In this document: positions 1 through 8,213 of the stretch, piece after piece
Layout of the letters: the number at the start of each line of letters is the position of its first letter
How positions within the stretch are numbered: position 1 is the first letter of the stretch
Assembly (NCBI RefSeq): GCF_014287675.1
Contig: NZ_JACOPQ010000013.1
Span: forward strand, 53,341-117,340
DNA length: 64,000 nt
Direction of reading: 5' to 3'
DNA from: Lawsonibacter faecis
Lineage (GTDB): Bacteria > Bacillota > Clostridia > Oscillospirales > Oscillospiraceae
Made by a program: the position numbers and the translations under genes
Notes under the pieces: model-generated
What the model saw: the letters and a program-made list of their open reading frames with translations, nothing else
Databases searched by the model: none
What the model was told of the DNA's origin: nothing

Positions 1-1098
1 GGCCGTGCCCGCCGTCAGGACCAGCAGGCCGTTTTCGATGAGCCTGGCGGCCAGCTCCCTGTTGCTGCGCTCCCCCAGGACCTCCACGCCGATCATCATG
101 CCGAGGCCCCGGGTGCCGCCCAGGCAGTCCACACCCATATGCTCAATCCTCGCCCGGAGATAGTTCCCGTTCTCCCGGACGGCGGCCAGCGCCTCCTCGT
201 CCAGGATATCCAGCACCGCCAGCGCGGCGGAGGCGCAGATGGGGTTGCCGCCGAAGGTGGTGGCGTGGGCGCCGGGACCCAGCACGCCGCTGCACTTGTC
301 GTTCGCCAGGAAGCCGCCCATGGGCAGACCTCCCGCGATTCCCTTGGCGAAGGAGGCGGCGTCCGGAATGATGCCGTACTGCTGGAAGGCGAAGAGGGTG
401 CCCGTCCGGCCCACGCCGGTCTGCACCTCGTCCACCAGCAGCAGCCAGTCCCGCTCCGCGCAGAGGACGGCCAGGTCGTGGACGAAGGCCTGGTCCATGG
501 GAAGCACGCCGCCCTCGCCCTGGACCAGCTCCAGCAGCACGCCACAGACGTCGTGGCCGGCAACCTCGGCCACGCTGTCCATATTCCCCGCCTCGGCATA
601 GCGGAAGCCGTCGATGAAGGGGAAGAAATAGTTGTGGAAGACGTCCTGGCCGGTGGCGGTCAGGGTGGTGATGGTGCGGCCGTGGAAGGAGTTTTTGAGG
701 GTGATGATGGTCCCCCGCCCCTTCCCGTACTTGTCGAAGGAGTACTTGCGCGCCAGCTTGATGATGCCCTCGTTGCTCTCCGCGCCGGAGTTAGCGAAGA
801 AGGCGTTGGCCATGCCGGTGCGCTCGCAGAGCTGCTGGGCCAGTCTGGCGCAGGGCTGGGAGTAGAAAAGGTTGGAGATGTGCCCCAGCTTCCCCGCCTG
901 CTCCGTGACGGCCGCCACCCATTTGGGGTTGGCGTACCCCACGGAATTTACGCCGATGCCGCTGGCAAAGTCGATATACTCCCGCCCCGCCAGGTCGTAC
1001 AGGGTGGCTCCGCTGCCGTGGTCGATGTCCACGTCGAACCGGCCGTAGGTGGGCATGACGTAGCGGCCGTCCAAACGCTTGAGTTCTTCATGATTCAC
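1..1098 (-). CDS. argD: acetylornithine aminotransferase, 3' part missing
   Basis: PLP-dependent aminotransferase that makes N-acetylornithine from N-acetylglutamate semialdehyde in arginine synthesis. The visible 366 codons read MNHEELKRLDGRYV..., then SGAESNEGIIKLAR, the LLVDEVQTGVGRTG segment with the PLP-ring Asp, and SFAKGIAGGLPMGG, which holds the Schiff-base Lys near residue 250. The C-terminus lies beyond the left edge. I chose the GTG start at 1098 because AAGGGA lies about 8 nt upstream; no in-frame ATG precedes the conserved N-terminus. It lies 91 bp downstream of argB on the same strand and is probably the next gene of the arg operon. The assignment to ArgD over other class-III aminotransferases rests mainly on this context. 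Confidence 0.93.
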   Translation of the reverse strand, partial: MNHEELKRLDGRYVMPTYGRFDVDIDHGSGATLYDLAGREYIDFASGIGVNSVGYANPKWVAAVTEQAGKLGHISNLFYSQPCARLAQQLCERTGMANAFFANSGAESNEGIIKLARKYSFDKYGKGRGTIITLKNSFHGRTITTLTATGQDVFHNYFFPFIDGFRYAEAGNMDSVAEVAGHDVCGVLLELVQGEGGVLPMDQAFVHDLAVLCAERDWLLLVDEVQTGVGRTGTLFAFQQYGIIPDAASFAKGIAGGLPMGGFLANDKCSGVLGPGAHATTFGGNPICASAALAVLDILDEEALAAVRENGNYLRARIEHMGVDCLGGTRGLGMMIGVEVLGERSNRELAARLIENGLLVLTAGTA

Positions 1099-1189
1099 GA
1101 TGGCGTTCCCTTCTTTCGAGGTAAAGGCGAACGGCAGAAAGCCGACTGCGCGCCGAGCGCTCTTTACGGTTTACCTTTGCGTTTTTCTA

Positions 1190-2044
1190 TTACAGAAGCA
1201 TCGTCCCGATCCCCTCGTCGCTCAGCAGTTCTATGAGGATGGAGTGGGGGATGCGGCCGTCGAGAATAATGGTGCTCTTCACCCCGGATCGGACGGCCTC
1301 CACGCAGCAGTCCACCTTGGGGATCATGCCGCCCTTGATGACGCCGTCCTTCACCAGGCCCGGCACCTGGGACAGCTCCACCACGGGGATGAGGGTGTCC
1401 TCGTCCCCGGGGTCACGCAGCAGGCCCCGGATGTCCGTGAGGAGGATGAGCTTCTCCGCGTGGAGGGCCACCGCCAGCTTGGCGGCGGCGGTGTCGGCGT
1501 TGATGTTGTAGGCGGTCTCGGCGTCGGCCCCCTGGGCCACGGTGGAGATGACGGGGATATAGCCGTCGTTCAGGCAGTCGGTGACCGCCGCCGGGTCCAC
1601 ATGGGTGATCTCCCCCACCAGGCCGTACTTCTCATCCAGCCGCCTGGCCTCAAAGAGGCCCGCGTCCATGCCGCACAGGCCGATGGCTCTGCCGCCCAGG
1701 CGGTTGAGAGTGGAGACCAGATTCTTGTTCACCTTGCCGCAGAGGACCTGCTGGACCACGTCCATGGTCTCCCGGTCGGTATACCGCAGGCCGTCCACGA
1801 ATTTGGACTCCTTGCCAATCTTATTCAGCATGTCGGTGATCTCCGGACCGCCGCCGTGGACCACCACCACCCGCACGCCCACCAGATGGAGCAGGATGAT
1901 GTCGGAGATGACGGCGTGGCGCAGCTCGTCGGAGATCATGGCGTTGCCGCCGTATTTGACCACCACCGTTTTGCCGGAGTACTTTTGAATATAGGGCAGC
2001 GCCTCGGCCAGTACCTGGGCGCGCTCCGTCTGATGATATGGCAT
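1190..2044 (-). CDS. argB: acetylglutamate kinase
   Basis: Phosphorylates N-acetylglutamate with ATP, the second step of the acetylated arginine pathway in the cytoplasm. The 284 residues match the family length. They show the N-terminal VVVKYGGNAM nucleotide motif, VVVVHGGGPEI for substrate binding, and the YNINADTAAAKLA and IKGGMIPKV segments typical of the amino-acid kinase fold. The ATG follows directly on the TAA of the upstream membrane-protein gene with no spacer, so the two are probably translationally coupled. Arginine feedback inhibition is common in this family, but I did not verify the N-terminal helix that marks sensitive forms. Confidence 0.97.
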   Translation of the reverse strand: MPYHQTERAQVLAEALPYIQKYSGKTVVVKYGGNAMISDELRHAVISDIILLHLVGVRVVVVHGGGPEITDMLNKIGKESKFVDGLRYTDRETMDVVQQVLCGKVNKNLVSTLNRLGGRAIGLCGMDAGLFEARRLDEKYGLVGEITHVDPAAVTDCLNDGYIPVISTVAQGADAETAYNINADTAAAKLAVALHAEKLILLTDIRGLLRDPGDEDTLIPVVELSQVPGLVKDGVIKGGMIPKVDCCVEAVRSGVKSTIILDGRIPHSILIELLSDEGIGTMLL

Positions 2045-2395
2045 TTACTCTTTCTCCCTTTCCGCCGCCGCGGCGGCGCGGACTTCATGCCGTCCGGCTG
2101 CAAAGGCGGCCGCCGTACCCAGGAAAAGTGCGCCGCCGAAGAAGATATAGGGGAACCCGTCGTCCCGGAAGCTGGCGTCGAAAAAATGATAGGACATATA
2201 GTTGTCTCCGGCAAACAGGATAATCCCGGTAAACCGCAGGACCCCGTAGACCACGCCCGCCCCCAGCAGCGCCAGCGCCAGAATGCAGATAAACCGCCGC
2301 CCGCGCTTCAGGCACCAGCGGGACACGGCGTAACTCATCGTTCCGGGTATCAGCACTAAACTCACCAGAAGAACCGTGAACAAAAAAATCTCCAC
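2045..2395 (-). CDS. small membrane protein inside the arg operon
   Basis: I do not recognise this 116-residue protein. It has an N-terminal hydrophobic segment (about residues 2-22), a second one around 36-60, a third around 82-100, and a short charged Ala/Glu/Lys tail, so it probably spans the membrane three times. The GTG start at 2395 has AGGAG about 8 nt upstream; this ribosome site overlaps the argJ stop region. It fits between argJ and argB with 11 bp on one side and none on the other, so it is almost certainly co-transcribed with them. A transport or regulatory role in arginine metabolism is only a guess from context. Confidence 0.75.
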   Translation of the reverse strand: MEIFLFTVLLVSLVLIPGTMSYAVSRWCLKRGRRFICILALALLGAGVVYGVLRFTGIILFAGDNYMSYHFFDASFRDDGFPYIFFGGALFLGTAAAFAAGRHEVRAAAAAEREKE

Positions 2396-2406
2396 GCCAC
2401 GCTCTC

Positions 2407-3675
2407 CTATGTCCGGTAGTCCCCGTTGATTTTCACATAATCATAGGTCAGATCGCAGCCCCAGCAGCTCGCCTCATGCTCCCCCTCGCGGAGGCACACG
2501 TCGATGACCACATTGTCCCGGGATAGGATGCTCTTGGCCCGGTCCTCGTCGAAGTCCACCCCCGCGCCGTGCCGGCAGACCAGAATCTCCCCCAGATCGG
2601 AGCAGAACTTTACGTCCACGTACTCGGGGCGGAAAGGGGCCTTGGAATAGCCCATAGCACAGAGAACCCGGCCCCAGTTGGCGTCCGCGCCGAACATGGC
2701 GGCCTTCACCAGGGGCGAGCCCACCACGGCCTTGGCCAGGCGCTCAGCGCTCTCCTCGCTGCGGGCCTCGGCGACCCGGCAGGTCACCAGCCGGGTCGCG
2801 CCCTCGCCGTCGCCGGCGATGGCCTTCGCCAGCTCCTCGCAGACAAAGTGGAGGGCCCGGACAAAGACGGTGTAGCTGTCGTCCTTCCACTCGATGAGCG
2901 GATTGCCCGCCATGCCGTTGCAGAGGACCACGCACATATCGTTGGTGGAGGTGTCCCCGTCCACGGTGACCCGGTTGAAGGTCCGCGGCACAATCTCATG
3001 GAGGGCATCATTTAACATTTCCTGGGAAATCGCGCAGTCGCTCGTCACGAAACAGAGCATGGTGCCCATGTTGGGGTGGATCATGCCGGAGCCCTTGGCA
3101 ATGGCCCCGATGGTCACCGTACTCCCGCCGATGGGGACCGTCACGGCGATCTCCTTCTTCTCAGTGTCGGTGGTCATAATGGCCCGGGCCGCGTCGTCCG
3201 AGCCGCCCTCCCTCTTCATCTGCTCCGCCAGAATGGGCACACCCTGCTCAATGGCCGCAATGTTGAGGGTCTGGCCGATGACGCCGGTGGAGGCCACAAC
3301 GAAGTCGGTGGGCTTCAGCCCGGTGGCCGCCGCAGCCGCCGCACACATCTTTTCCGCATTCTCGTGCCCCTCGGGGGCGCAGGCGTTGGCGTTGCCCGAG
3401 TTTGCGATCACGCCCCGGGCAACGCCGTCCTCAAGATGCTCCATGGTCACATAGAGGGGCGCGGCCTTCACTCGGTTCATGGTGTAGGTAGCCGCGGCGG
3501 TGCACTCCCTCTCCGAGAGAATCATGGCAAGGTCCCTCTTGCCGGACAGGTAGTCCTTCATGGAACTGACCACGGGCTGGTTGCCGTCCGCCCCCGCGCT
3601 CTTTTTCACGCCGCAGCGGATGCCGCCCGCCGTGAAGCCAATCGGCGCCGTCACGCCGCCGGAAATTTGTTTCAT
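2407..3675 (-). CDS. argJ: bifunctional ornithine acetyltransferase / N-acetylglutamate synthase
   Basis: Moves the acetyl group from N-acetylornithine to glutamate, recycling acetyl in the arginine pathway; many homologues also use acetyl-CoA. The protein is a self-cleaving precursor: the conserved stretch GSGMIHPNMGTML, around residue 190, contains the Thr that becomes the nucleophile of the beta chain. The residue before it is Gly instead of the Ala of many ArgJ proteins, a variant I regard as compatible with cleavage. I start at ATG 3675 and not the TTG one codon earlier because GGAGG lies 9 nt upstream of this ATG. Length is 422 residues, normal for ArgJ. Confidence 0.96.
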   Translation of the reverse strand: MKQISGGVTAPIGFTAGGIRCGVKKSAGADGNQPVVSSMKDYLSGKRDLAMILSERECTAAATYTMNRVKAAPLYVTMEHLEDGVARGVIANSGNANACAPEGHENAEKMCAAAAAATGLKPTDFVVASTGVIGQTLNIAAIEQGVPILAEQMKREGGSDDAARAIMTTDTEKKEIAVTVPIGGSTVTIGAIAKGSGMIHPNMGTMLCFVTSDCAISQEMLNDALHEIVPRTFNRVTVDGDTSTNDMCVVLCNGMAGNPLIEWKDDSYTVFVRALHFVCEELAKAIAGDGEGATRLVTCRVAEARSEESAERLAKAVVGSPLVKAAMFGADANWGRVLCAMGYSKAPFRPEYVDVKFCSDLGEILVCRHGAGVDFDEDRAKSILSRDNVVIDVCLREGEHEASCWGCDLTYDYVKINGDYRT

Positions 3676-3814
3676 CAATATACGCCTCCAGACAGACCTT
3701 CAATGTTCGTGATTCCGCCGCACTTCAGGGGCGGGACAAGCCGATCCCCGCGCAGCGGGGCGCGCCGTATGGCGCGGCGGCAGGCGCGGATTCAATCCGA
3801 GCCGCCAAGAATTT

Positions 3815-4759
3815 CTATTCCAGTACCAGTCCCAACGTCTCCTCAAGCCCCAGCATCAGGTTCATGTTCTGGACCGCCGCGCCGGAGGCGCCCTTGCCCA
3901 GGTTGTCCAGTCGGGCGGTGAGGACAGCCTGTTCCCCGCTGCCGTTGACGAAGATCTGCAGCGTGTCCTTACCCTCCAGATTATTGGCGCCGATAAAACC
4001 GCATTTGGGCGCGTCGCCGGGCCGCAGGGTGACAAGCGTTTCCCCTTGATAGTAGGTGCTGTAGAGGTCGCGCAGGCTCTCAATACTCTGCTCCCCGCTG
4101 AGCATCGAGAGCCGGAGGGGCACCACCACCACCATCCCCCGGGGGTAGTCGCAGATGATGGGGCTGAAAATCGGCTCGTGGGACAGGCCGCAGACCGCCG
4201 TCATCTCCGGCAGGTGCTTGTGCCGGAGGCCCACGGCGTAATGCCTGGGGCTGTCCAGCTCCCGCTCCCGGCCGGGGTCCTCATACTGGGCGATGGCCTT
4301 CTTCCCCGCCCCGGTGTAGCCCGAGAGGGCGTGGGCGGCGAGGGGATAGCCGGGGGGCAGCACGCCCTCCTCCACCAGGGGCCGCACCAGGCTGATGAAG
4401 CCGGTGGCATAGCAGCCGGGGTTGGCCACCCTGACCGCGTCCCTGATCTTCTCCCTCTGGCCGTGGAGCTCCGGAAGGCCGTACACCCAGCCGGGGGCGG
4501 TGCGGTGGGCGGTGGAGGCGTCAATCACCCGGGTACCGGGATTCTCAATCAGCTCCACCGCCTCGACGGCGGCGGCATCCGGCAGACAGAGGAAGACCAG
4601 ATCGGCGGCGTTGAGGAGCTTCTTCCGCTCTGTCAGGTCTTTCCGCTTTTCATCATCGATGAGCAGCAGCTCCAGGTCCTCCCGGCCCCCCAGCCGCTCA
4701 TAGATCTGCAGGCCGGTGGTCCCCTCCTTGCCGTCAATATAGATTTTGGGCTTGGACAT
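3815..4759 (-). CDS. argC: N-acetyl-gamma-glutamyl-phosphate reductase, short type
   Basis: NADPH-dependent reductase giving N-acetylglutamate semialdehyde, third step of the arginine pathway. At 314 residues it belongs to the shorter ArgC class. The N-terminus IYIDGKEGTTGLQIYERL is the dinucleotide fold, and ANPGCYATG carries the catalytic Cys near residue 116. The HALSGYTGAGKK and RHKHLPEM stretches hold the usual active-site His. A GTG three codons upstream is possible, but GGGGG 8 nt before the ATG at 4759 favours the ATG. A 138-bp gap separates it from argH upstream, and the 139-bp argC-argJ gap is GC-rich with several small hairpins. Confidence 0.95.
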   Translation of the reverse strand: MSKPKIYIDGKEGTTGLQIYERLGGREDLELLLIDDEKRKDLTERKKLLNAADLVFLCLPDAAAVEAVELIENPGTRVIDASTAHRTAPGWVYGLPELHGQREKIRDAVRVANPGCYATGFISLVRPLVEEGVLPPGYPLAAHALSGYTGAGKKAIAQYEDPGRERELDSPRHYAVGLRHKHLPEMTAVCGLSHEPIFSPIICDYPRGMVVVVPLRLSMLSGEQSIESLRDLYSTYYQGETLVTLRPGDAPKCGFIGANNLEGKDTLQIFVNGSGEQAVLTARLDNLGKGASGAAVQNMNLMLGLEETLGLVLE

Positions 4760-4897
4760 CTTCAACACCCCCGCGCTTCATTCATTGGATAATATGAGCC
4801 ATTTTTCGCATATCCTGCGCCTCCCCGCTCATCCGCCCATGCCATTATCATAGCACCGCCGGCAGAAAAAGGAAAGCTGTGGTTTATTTGTGTGAGG

Positions 4898-6277
4898 TCA
4901 GCCTCTCTCCTCCACAAACGCCCGGATAGCCTCAATCTGCCGCTCCACAGCCTCCTTGGCGGGGCCGCCGCAGACCTTTCTGCCGTTGACGCAGGTCTTG
5001 AGCTCCAGCGCCTCGTACACGTCGGCGTCGAACACGCCCGAGACGGACCGGAAGTCCTTGAGAGGCAGGGTGTCCAGGGTCTCCCCCGTCTTGATGCACA
5101 TATTCACCAGCCTGCCCACGATCATGTAGGCCTCCCGGAAGGGCAGGCCCTTCTTCACCAGGTAGTCGGCGCAGTCGGTGGCGTTGATGAAGCCGCCGCT
5201 GGCGGCCTTGCGCATGTTCTTCGGCAGGACGGTGAGGGTGTCCAGCATGGCGGTGAAGACGGGCAGGCACATCTCCACGGTGTCGATGGCGTCGAACACC
5301 GGCTCCTTATCCTCCTGCATATCCTTGTTGTAGGCCAGGGGCAGCCCCTTCATAACGGTGAGCAGGGAAAACAGGGAGCCGTACACCCGCCCGGTCTTGC
5401 CCCGGACCAGCTCGGCCACGTCGGGGTTCTTCTTCTGGGGCATGATGGACGAGCCGGTGGAGTAGGCGTCGTCCAGCTCCACATACTTGAACTCCCAGGA
5501 GCACCACAGGATGATCTCCTCGGAGAAACGGCTCAGGTGCATCATGAGGATGGAGCAGGCGGAGAGGAACTCGATGGCGAAGTCCCGGTCGGAGACCGAG
5601 TCCATAGAGTTGTCGGTGGGCTTCCGGAAGCCCAAGGCGGCGGCAGTCTGGAAGCGGTCCACGCCGTAGGTGGAGGTGGCGAGGGCGCCCGCGCCCAGGG
5701 GGCACTCGTCCATGCGCTCCGTGCAGTCCTCCAGGCGGGTGATGTCCCGCCTTATCATGTTGGCGTAGGCCATCATGTAGTGGGCGAAGGTGGTGGGCTG
5801 TGCCCGCTGAAGGTGGGTGTATCCGGGCATGACGGTCTCCAGATTGGCCCGCGCCTTTTTGACCAGCACCTTCTCCAGCTCCAGCGCCATGCCGATGATG
5901 ACGGGGATTTCCCGCTTTACGAAGAGGCGAAAATCCAGCGCCACCTGATCGTTCCGGCTGCGGGCGGTGTGGAGGCGCTTGCCCGTCTGGCCGATGCGAT
6001 CGGTGAGCAGGGCCTCAATGTTCATGTGGATGTCCTCGTTGTCCAGGGAGAACTCCACATTGTCCGCCTCAATATCGGCCAGAATGGCCTTGAGCCCGTC
6101 GATAATCTTCTCCGCCTCGCGGGCCTCGATGATGCCCTGCCGCCCCAGCATAGCGGCGTGGGCCATGGAGCCCTCGATGTCCTCCTTGTAGAGCCGGGCG
6201 TCGAAGGTGATGGAGGAGTTGAAGTCGTTGACGAGGGTATCGGTCTCCTTTTGGAACCGGCCGGCCCATAATTTCAT
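4898..6277 (-). CDS. argH: argininosuccinate lyase
   Basis: Splits argininosuccinate into arginine and fumarate, the last step of the pathway. The 459 residues match the family. Visible hallmarks are LWAGRF at the N-terminus, HTARSRNDQVALDFRL, TVMPGYTHLQRAQPTTFAHY, and the signature GSSIMPQKKNPD near residue 281, which holds the catalytic Ser loop. It lies downstream of argG with a 98-bp gap containing a palindrome. In front of argC there is a weak sigma-A-like -10 (TATGAT) but no convincing -35, so argG to argD may be one long unit or two. Confidence 0.97.
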   Translation of the reverse strand: MKLWAGRFQKETDTLVNDFNSSITFDARLYKEDIEGSMAHAAMLGRQGIIEAREAEKIIDGLKAILADIEADNVEFSLDNEDIHMNIEALLTDRIGQTGKRLHTARSRNDQVALDFRLFVKREIPVIIGMALELEKVLVKKARANLETVMPGYTHLQRAQPTTFAHYMMAYANMIRRDITRLEDCTERMDECPLGAGALATSTYGVDRFQTAAALGFRKPTDNSMDSVSDRDFAIEFLSACSILMMHLSRFSEEIILWCSWEFKYVELDDAYSTGSSIMPQKKNPDVAELVRGKTGRVYGSLFSLLTVMKGLPLAYNKDMQEDKEPVFDAIDTVEMCLPVFTAMLDTLTVLPKNMRKAASGGFINATDCADYLVKKGLPFREAYMIVGRLVNMCIKTGETLDTLPLKDFRSVSGVFDADVYEALELKTCVNGRKVCGGPAKEAVERQIEAIRAFVEERG

Positions 6278-6319
6278 GCCATGTCACTCCAAACTGTTTT
6301 TATGAAATTCGTAATAAGG

Positions 6320-6359
6320 AATAGGGAATAGGCCGCGTTTTCTCCACCTATTCCCTATT
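6320..6359. repeat. 13-bp inverted repeat between argG and argH
   Basis: AATAGGGAATAGG (6320-6332) is repeated inverted as CCTATTCCCTATT (6347-6359) with a 14-nt loop. On the argGH transcript no U-run follows it, so it is not a typical terminator. It could be a processing or stability hairpin between the two cistrons. Similar AT-rich inverted repeats occur upstream of other genes in related genomes; one resembling it in style precedes the activase gene at about 34294-34360. Confidence 0.6.
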
Positions 6360-6375
6360 GCCTATTCCATTTTGC

Positions 6376-7593
6376 TTACTTCAGCTTCCCCTGCTCCCGC
6401 AGCGCCTGGACGGTGTCAGGCAGGCCCCAGAGGTTGATGAAGCCCTGGGAGTCCTTCTGGTCGTAGTCGCTCTCCTCGAAGGTGACGAGGTTCTCGGAGT
6501 AGAGGGTCTCGGGAGAGGTCACGCCGGCGGTGATGATATTGCCCTTGTAGAGCTTGAGCTTCACCGTCCCGGTGACGTGCTTCTGGGTCTCGGTGGCGAA
6601 CGCGCTCAGCGCCTCCCGCAGGGGGGTGAACCACTTGCCGTTGTAGACGAGGTCGGCGAAGTCCACAGCCAGCTTGCTCTTCATGTGGGCGGTGTCCTTG
6701 TCGATGGTGATCATCTCCAACACCTCGTGGGCCCGGTAGAGGATGGTGCCGCCGGGGGTCTCATACACGCCCCGGTCCTTCATGCCCACCAGCCGGTTCT
6801 CCACGATGTCGAGGAGGCCGATGCCGTTGGCGCCGCCCAGATTGTTGAGAACGCGCACGATGTCGCTGGCCTTCATCTCCACGCCGTCCACGGCGGTGGG
6901 GACGCCCTTCACGAAGTCGATGGTCACGTATGTAGGCGCGTCGGGGGCCATGACGGGACTGACGCCCATCTCCAGAAAGCCCTCCTTGTCGTACAGCGGC
7001 TCGCTGGCCGGGTCCTCCAGGTCCAGGCCCTCGTGACTCAGATGCCAGAGGTTCTTGTCCTTGGAGTAGTTGGTCTCGCGGGAGATTTTCAGGGGCACGT
7101 TATGGGCCTCGGCGTAGTCGATCTCCTCGTCACGGCCCTTGATATCCCACTCCCGCCAGGGGGCGATAATCTTCATCTCGGGGGCGAAGCGCTTGATGGC
7201 CAGCTCGAACCGCACCTGGTCGTTGCCCTTGCCGGTGCAGCCGTGGCAGATGGCGTCGGCCCCCTCGGCCTTGGCGATCTCCACCAGCCGCCTGGCGATG
7301 ATGGGCCGGGCAAAGGCGGTGCCCAGGAGATAGTCCTCGTACTTGGCGCCCATCTGCAGGGAGGGGATGATCACCTCGTCCACCATCTCGTCCACCAGAT
7401 CCTCCACGTACAGCTTGCTGGCGCCGGTCTTGATGGCCTTCTCCTCCAGGCCGTCCAGCTCGGTGCCCTGGCCCACATCACCGGAGACGGCGATGATCTC
7501 GGGGTTTCCGTAGTTCTCCTTCAGCCAGGGGATGATGATGGACGTATCCAGACCGCCGGAGTAAGCGAGGACCACTTTTTTTATCTCAGACAT
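6376..7593 (-). CDS. argG: argininosuccinate synthase
   Basis: ATP-dependent condensation of citrulline and aspartate to argininosuccinate. The protein begins MSEIKKVVLAYSGGLDTS, which carries the PP-loop SGGLDTS, and continues with ICHGCTGKGNDQVRFE and the substrate-binding ETNYSKDKNLWHLSHEG. At 405 residues it is of normal length. A longer reading from 7656 is possible, but GGAGG 8 nt before the ATG at 7593 fixes the start. It heads the arginine cluster; its 5' region carries a large palindrome and a second TGAAT/ATTCA palindrome that may bind ArgR. Confidence 0.97.
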   Translation of the reverse strand: MSEIKKVVLAYSGGLDTSIIIPWLKENYGNPEIIAVSGDVGQGTELDGLEEKAIKTGASKLYVEDLVDEMVDEVIIPSLQMGAKYEDYLLGTAFARPIIARRLVEIAKAEGADAICHGCTGKGNDQVRFELAIKRFAPEMKIIAPWREWDIKGRDEEIDYAEAHNVPLKISRETNYSKDKNLWHLSHEGLDLEDPASEPLYDKEGFLEMGVSPVMAPDAPTYVTIDFVKGVPTAVDGVEMKASDIVRVLNNLGGANGIGLLDIVENRLVGMKDRGVYETPGGTILYRAHEVLEMITIDKDTAHMKSKLAVDFADLVYNGKWFTPLREALSAFATETQKHVTGTVKLKLYKGNIITAGVTSPETLYSENLVTFEESDYDQKDSQGFINLWGLPDTVQALREQGKLK

Positions 7594-7656
7594 GGTAAAA
7601 ACCTCCGTTTGTTGTTTCATTGGGGATAGTCTACCACGGCCCGCGCTAAAAAGCAA

Positions 7657-7688
7657 GGGGCAACTCGCATAATTATGCGAGTTGCCCC
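7657..7688. promoter_or_regulatory. perfect 32-bp palindrome upstream of argG, possible ArgR operator or attenuator
   Basis: The left half GGGGCAACTCGCATAA is followed at once by its exact reverse complement. The centre GCATAATTATGC resembles the ARG-box core (TGAATAATTATTCA), matching 10 of 14 positions. On the argG transcript the same sequence would form a 14-bp hairpin followed by TTGCTTTTT, which looks like an intrinsic terminator 64 bp before the start codon. Both readings are inferred; arginine repression through ArgR or attenuation would fit. Confidence 0.6.
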
Positions 7689-7738
7689 CGTTTATTCTCG
7701 TGTACTATGCTAGCAATATGCATATTATTCGTTTTTAT

Positions 7739-7750
7739 ATGAATATTCAT
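7739..7750. promoter_or_regulatory. TGAAT/ATTCA palindrome, candidate second ARG box
   Basis: ATGAATATTCAT is a perfect 12-bp palindrome built from the two ARG half-site words TGAAT and ATTCA, but with no spacer between them where the classical box has four A/T bases. It lies 70-80 bp beyond the 32-bp palindrome, a spacing that would allow a looped ArgR hexamer. Confidence 0.35.
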
Positions 7751-7863
7751 TGTCTGAGTGCATATCGTCTGCCGCAGGGCACGTCGACGCCCCGCCGGGG
7801 CCTCTTGGCAGGGGCCCGCCCCGTAGGAAGGCGGCCCGATGAAAGCGCCGCCCATTCGGCGCC

Positions 7864-8085
7864 TCACTCTTTGCGCCTCGGGTACGGCGCTTTTTCATCG
7901 GTCAGCCCGGCAAGATACTCCATGCTTGTGTCCAAGGCAATTGCAATCCTTTTGCATTGCTCAAAGGAATCAGTAGCGCCTTTCATTTTCAATCTTTGAG
8001 CAGTCGCTTTGGTCAATTCCGGTCAGCATCTGCATTTTTCCTGCGTAAGTTTTCTCTCTATTCTTAAATCTTTTAATTTTCCCAT
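7864..8085 (-). pseudogene. decayed XRE-family (Cro/CI) regulator
   Basis: Read on the minus strand from ATG 8085, the sequence starts MGKLKDLRIERKLTQEK, typical of an HTH_3 domain, then hits a stop. A one-base shift within an A-run restores MQMLTGIDQSDCSKIENE. A second shift returns to the first frame with SFEQCKRIAIALDTSMEY followed by LAGLTDEK. The sequence is thus a small DNA-binding regulator broken by two frameshifts, and more AT-rich than its surroundings. The rest of 7690-8213 shows only the argG regulatory region, a GC-rich stretch at about 7780-7862 and a terminator. Confidence 0.75.
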
Positions 8086-8177
8086 TATTATCGCCGCCCA
8101 AATTATGGCAATCTAACCGATTGATTTTAGAGGTATCTTGACCGATGCTCCGCGCAGGCGTATTGTTTCCTTATCAA

Positions 8178-8205
8178 AAACGCGCGCAGAATCCTGCGCG
8201 CGTTT
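8178..8205 (-). terminator. intrinsic terminator after the VOC gene
   Basis: A 12-bp stem AAACGCGCGCAG with a 4-nt loop; on the minus strand it is followed by a U-run. It lies just after the stop of the gene at 8214. Confidence 0.8.
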
Positions 8206-8213
8206 CTTGCCGT

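Noticed and set aside
139..2359. Long plus-strand frames across the arginine genes
   Set aside because: They are antisense shadows of GC-rich genes: no ribosome sites, odd composition rich in His, Gly and Val, and they lie over argD, argB and argJ.
3070..3110. ArgJ cleavage site lost because Gly replaces Ala before the Thr
   Set aside because: The Thr nucleophile and the surrounding motif are intact, and I believe GT at this place occurs in clostridial ArgJ.
3676..3814. GC hairpins with CGCCATACGGCG in the argC-argJ gap, similar to words at 39650, 39910 and 7845
   Set aside because: Only the short word CGCCATNCGGCG is shared. It is too little to call a repeat family; I could not extend the match.
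4769..4897. Promoter and ARG box in front of argC
   Set aside because: A TATGAT with a poor -35 is visible, but no good TGAAT-N4-ATTCA site; too weak to list.
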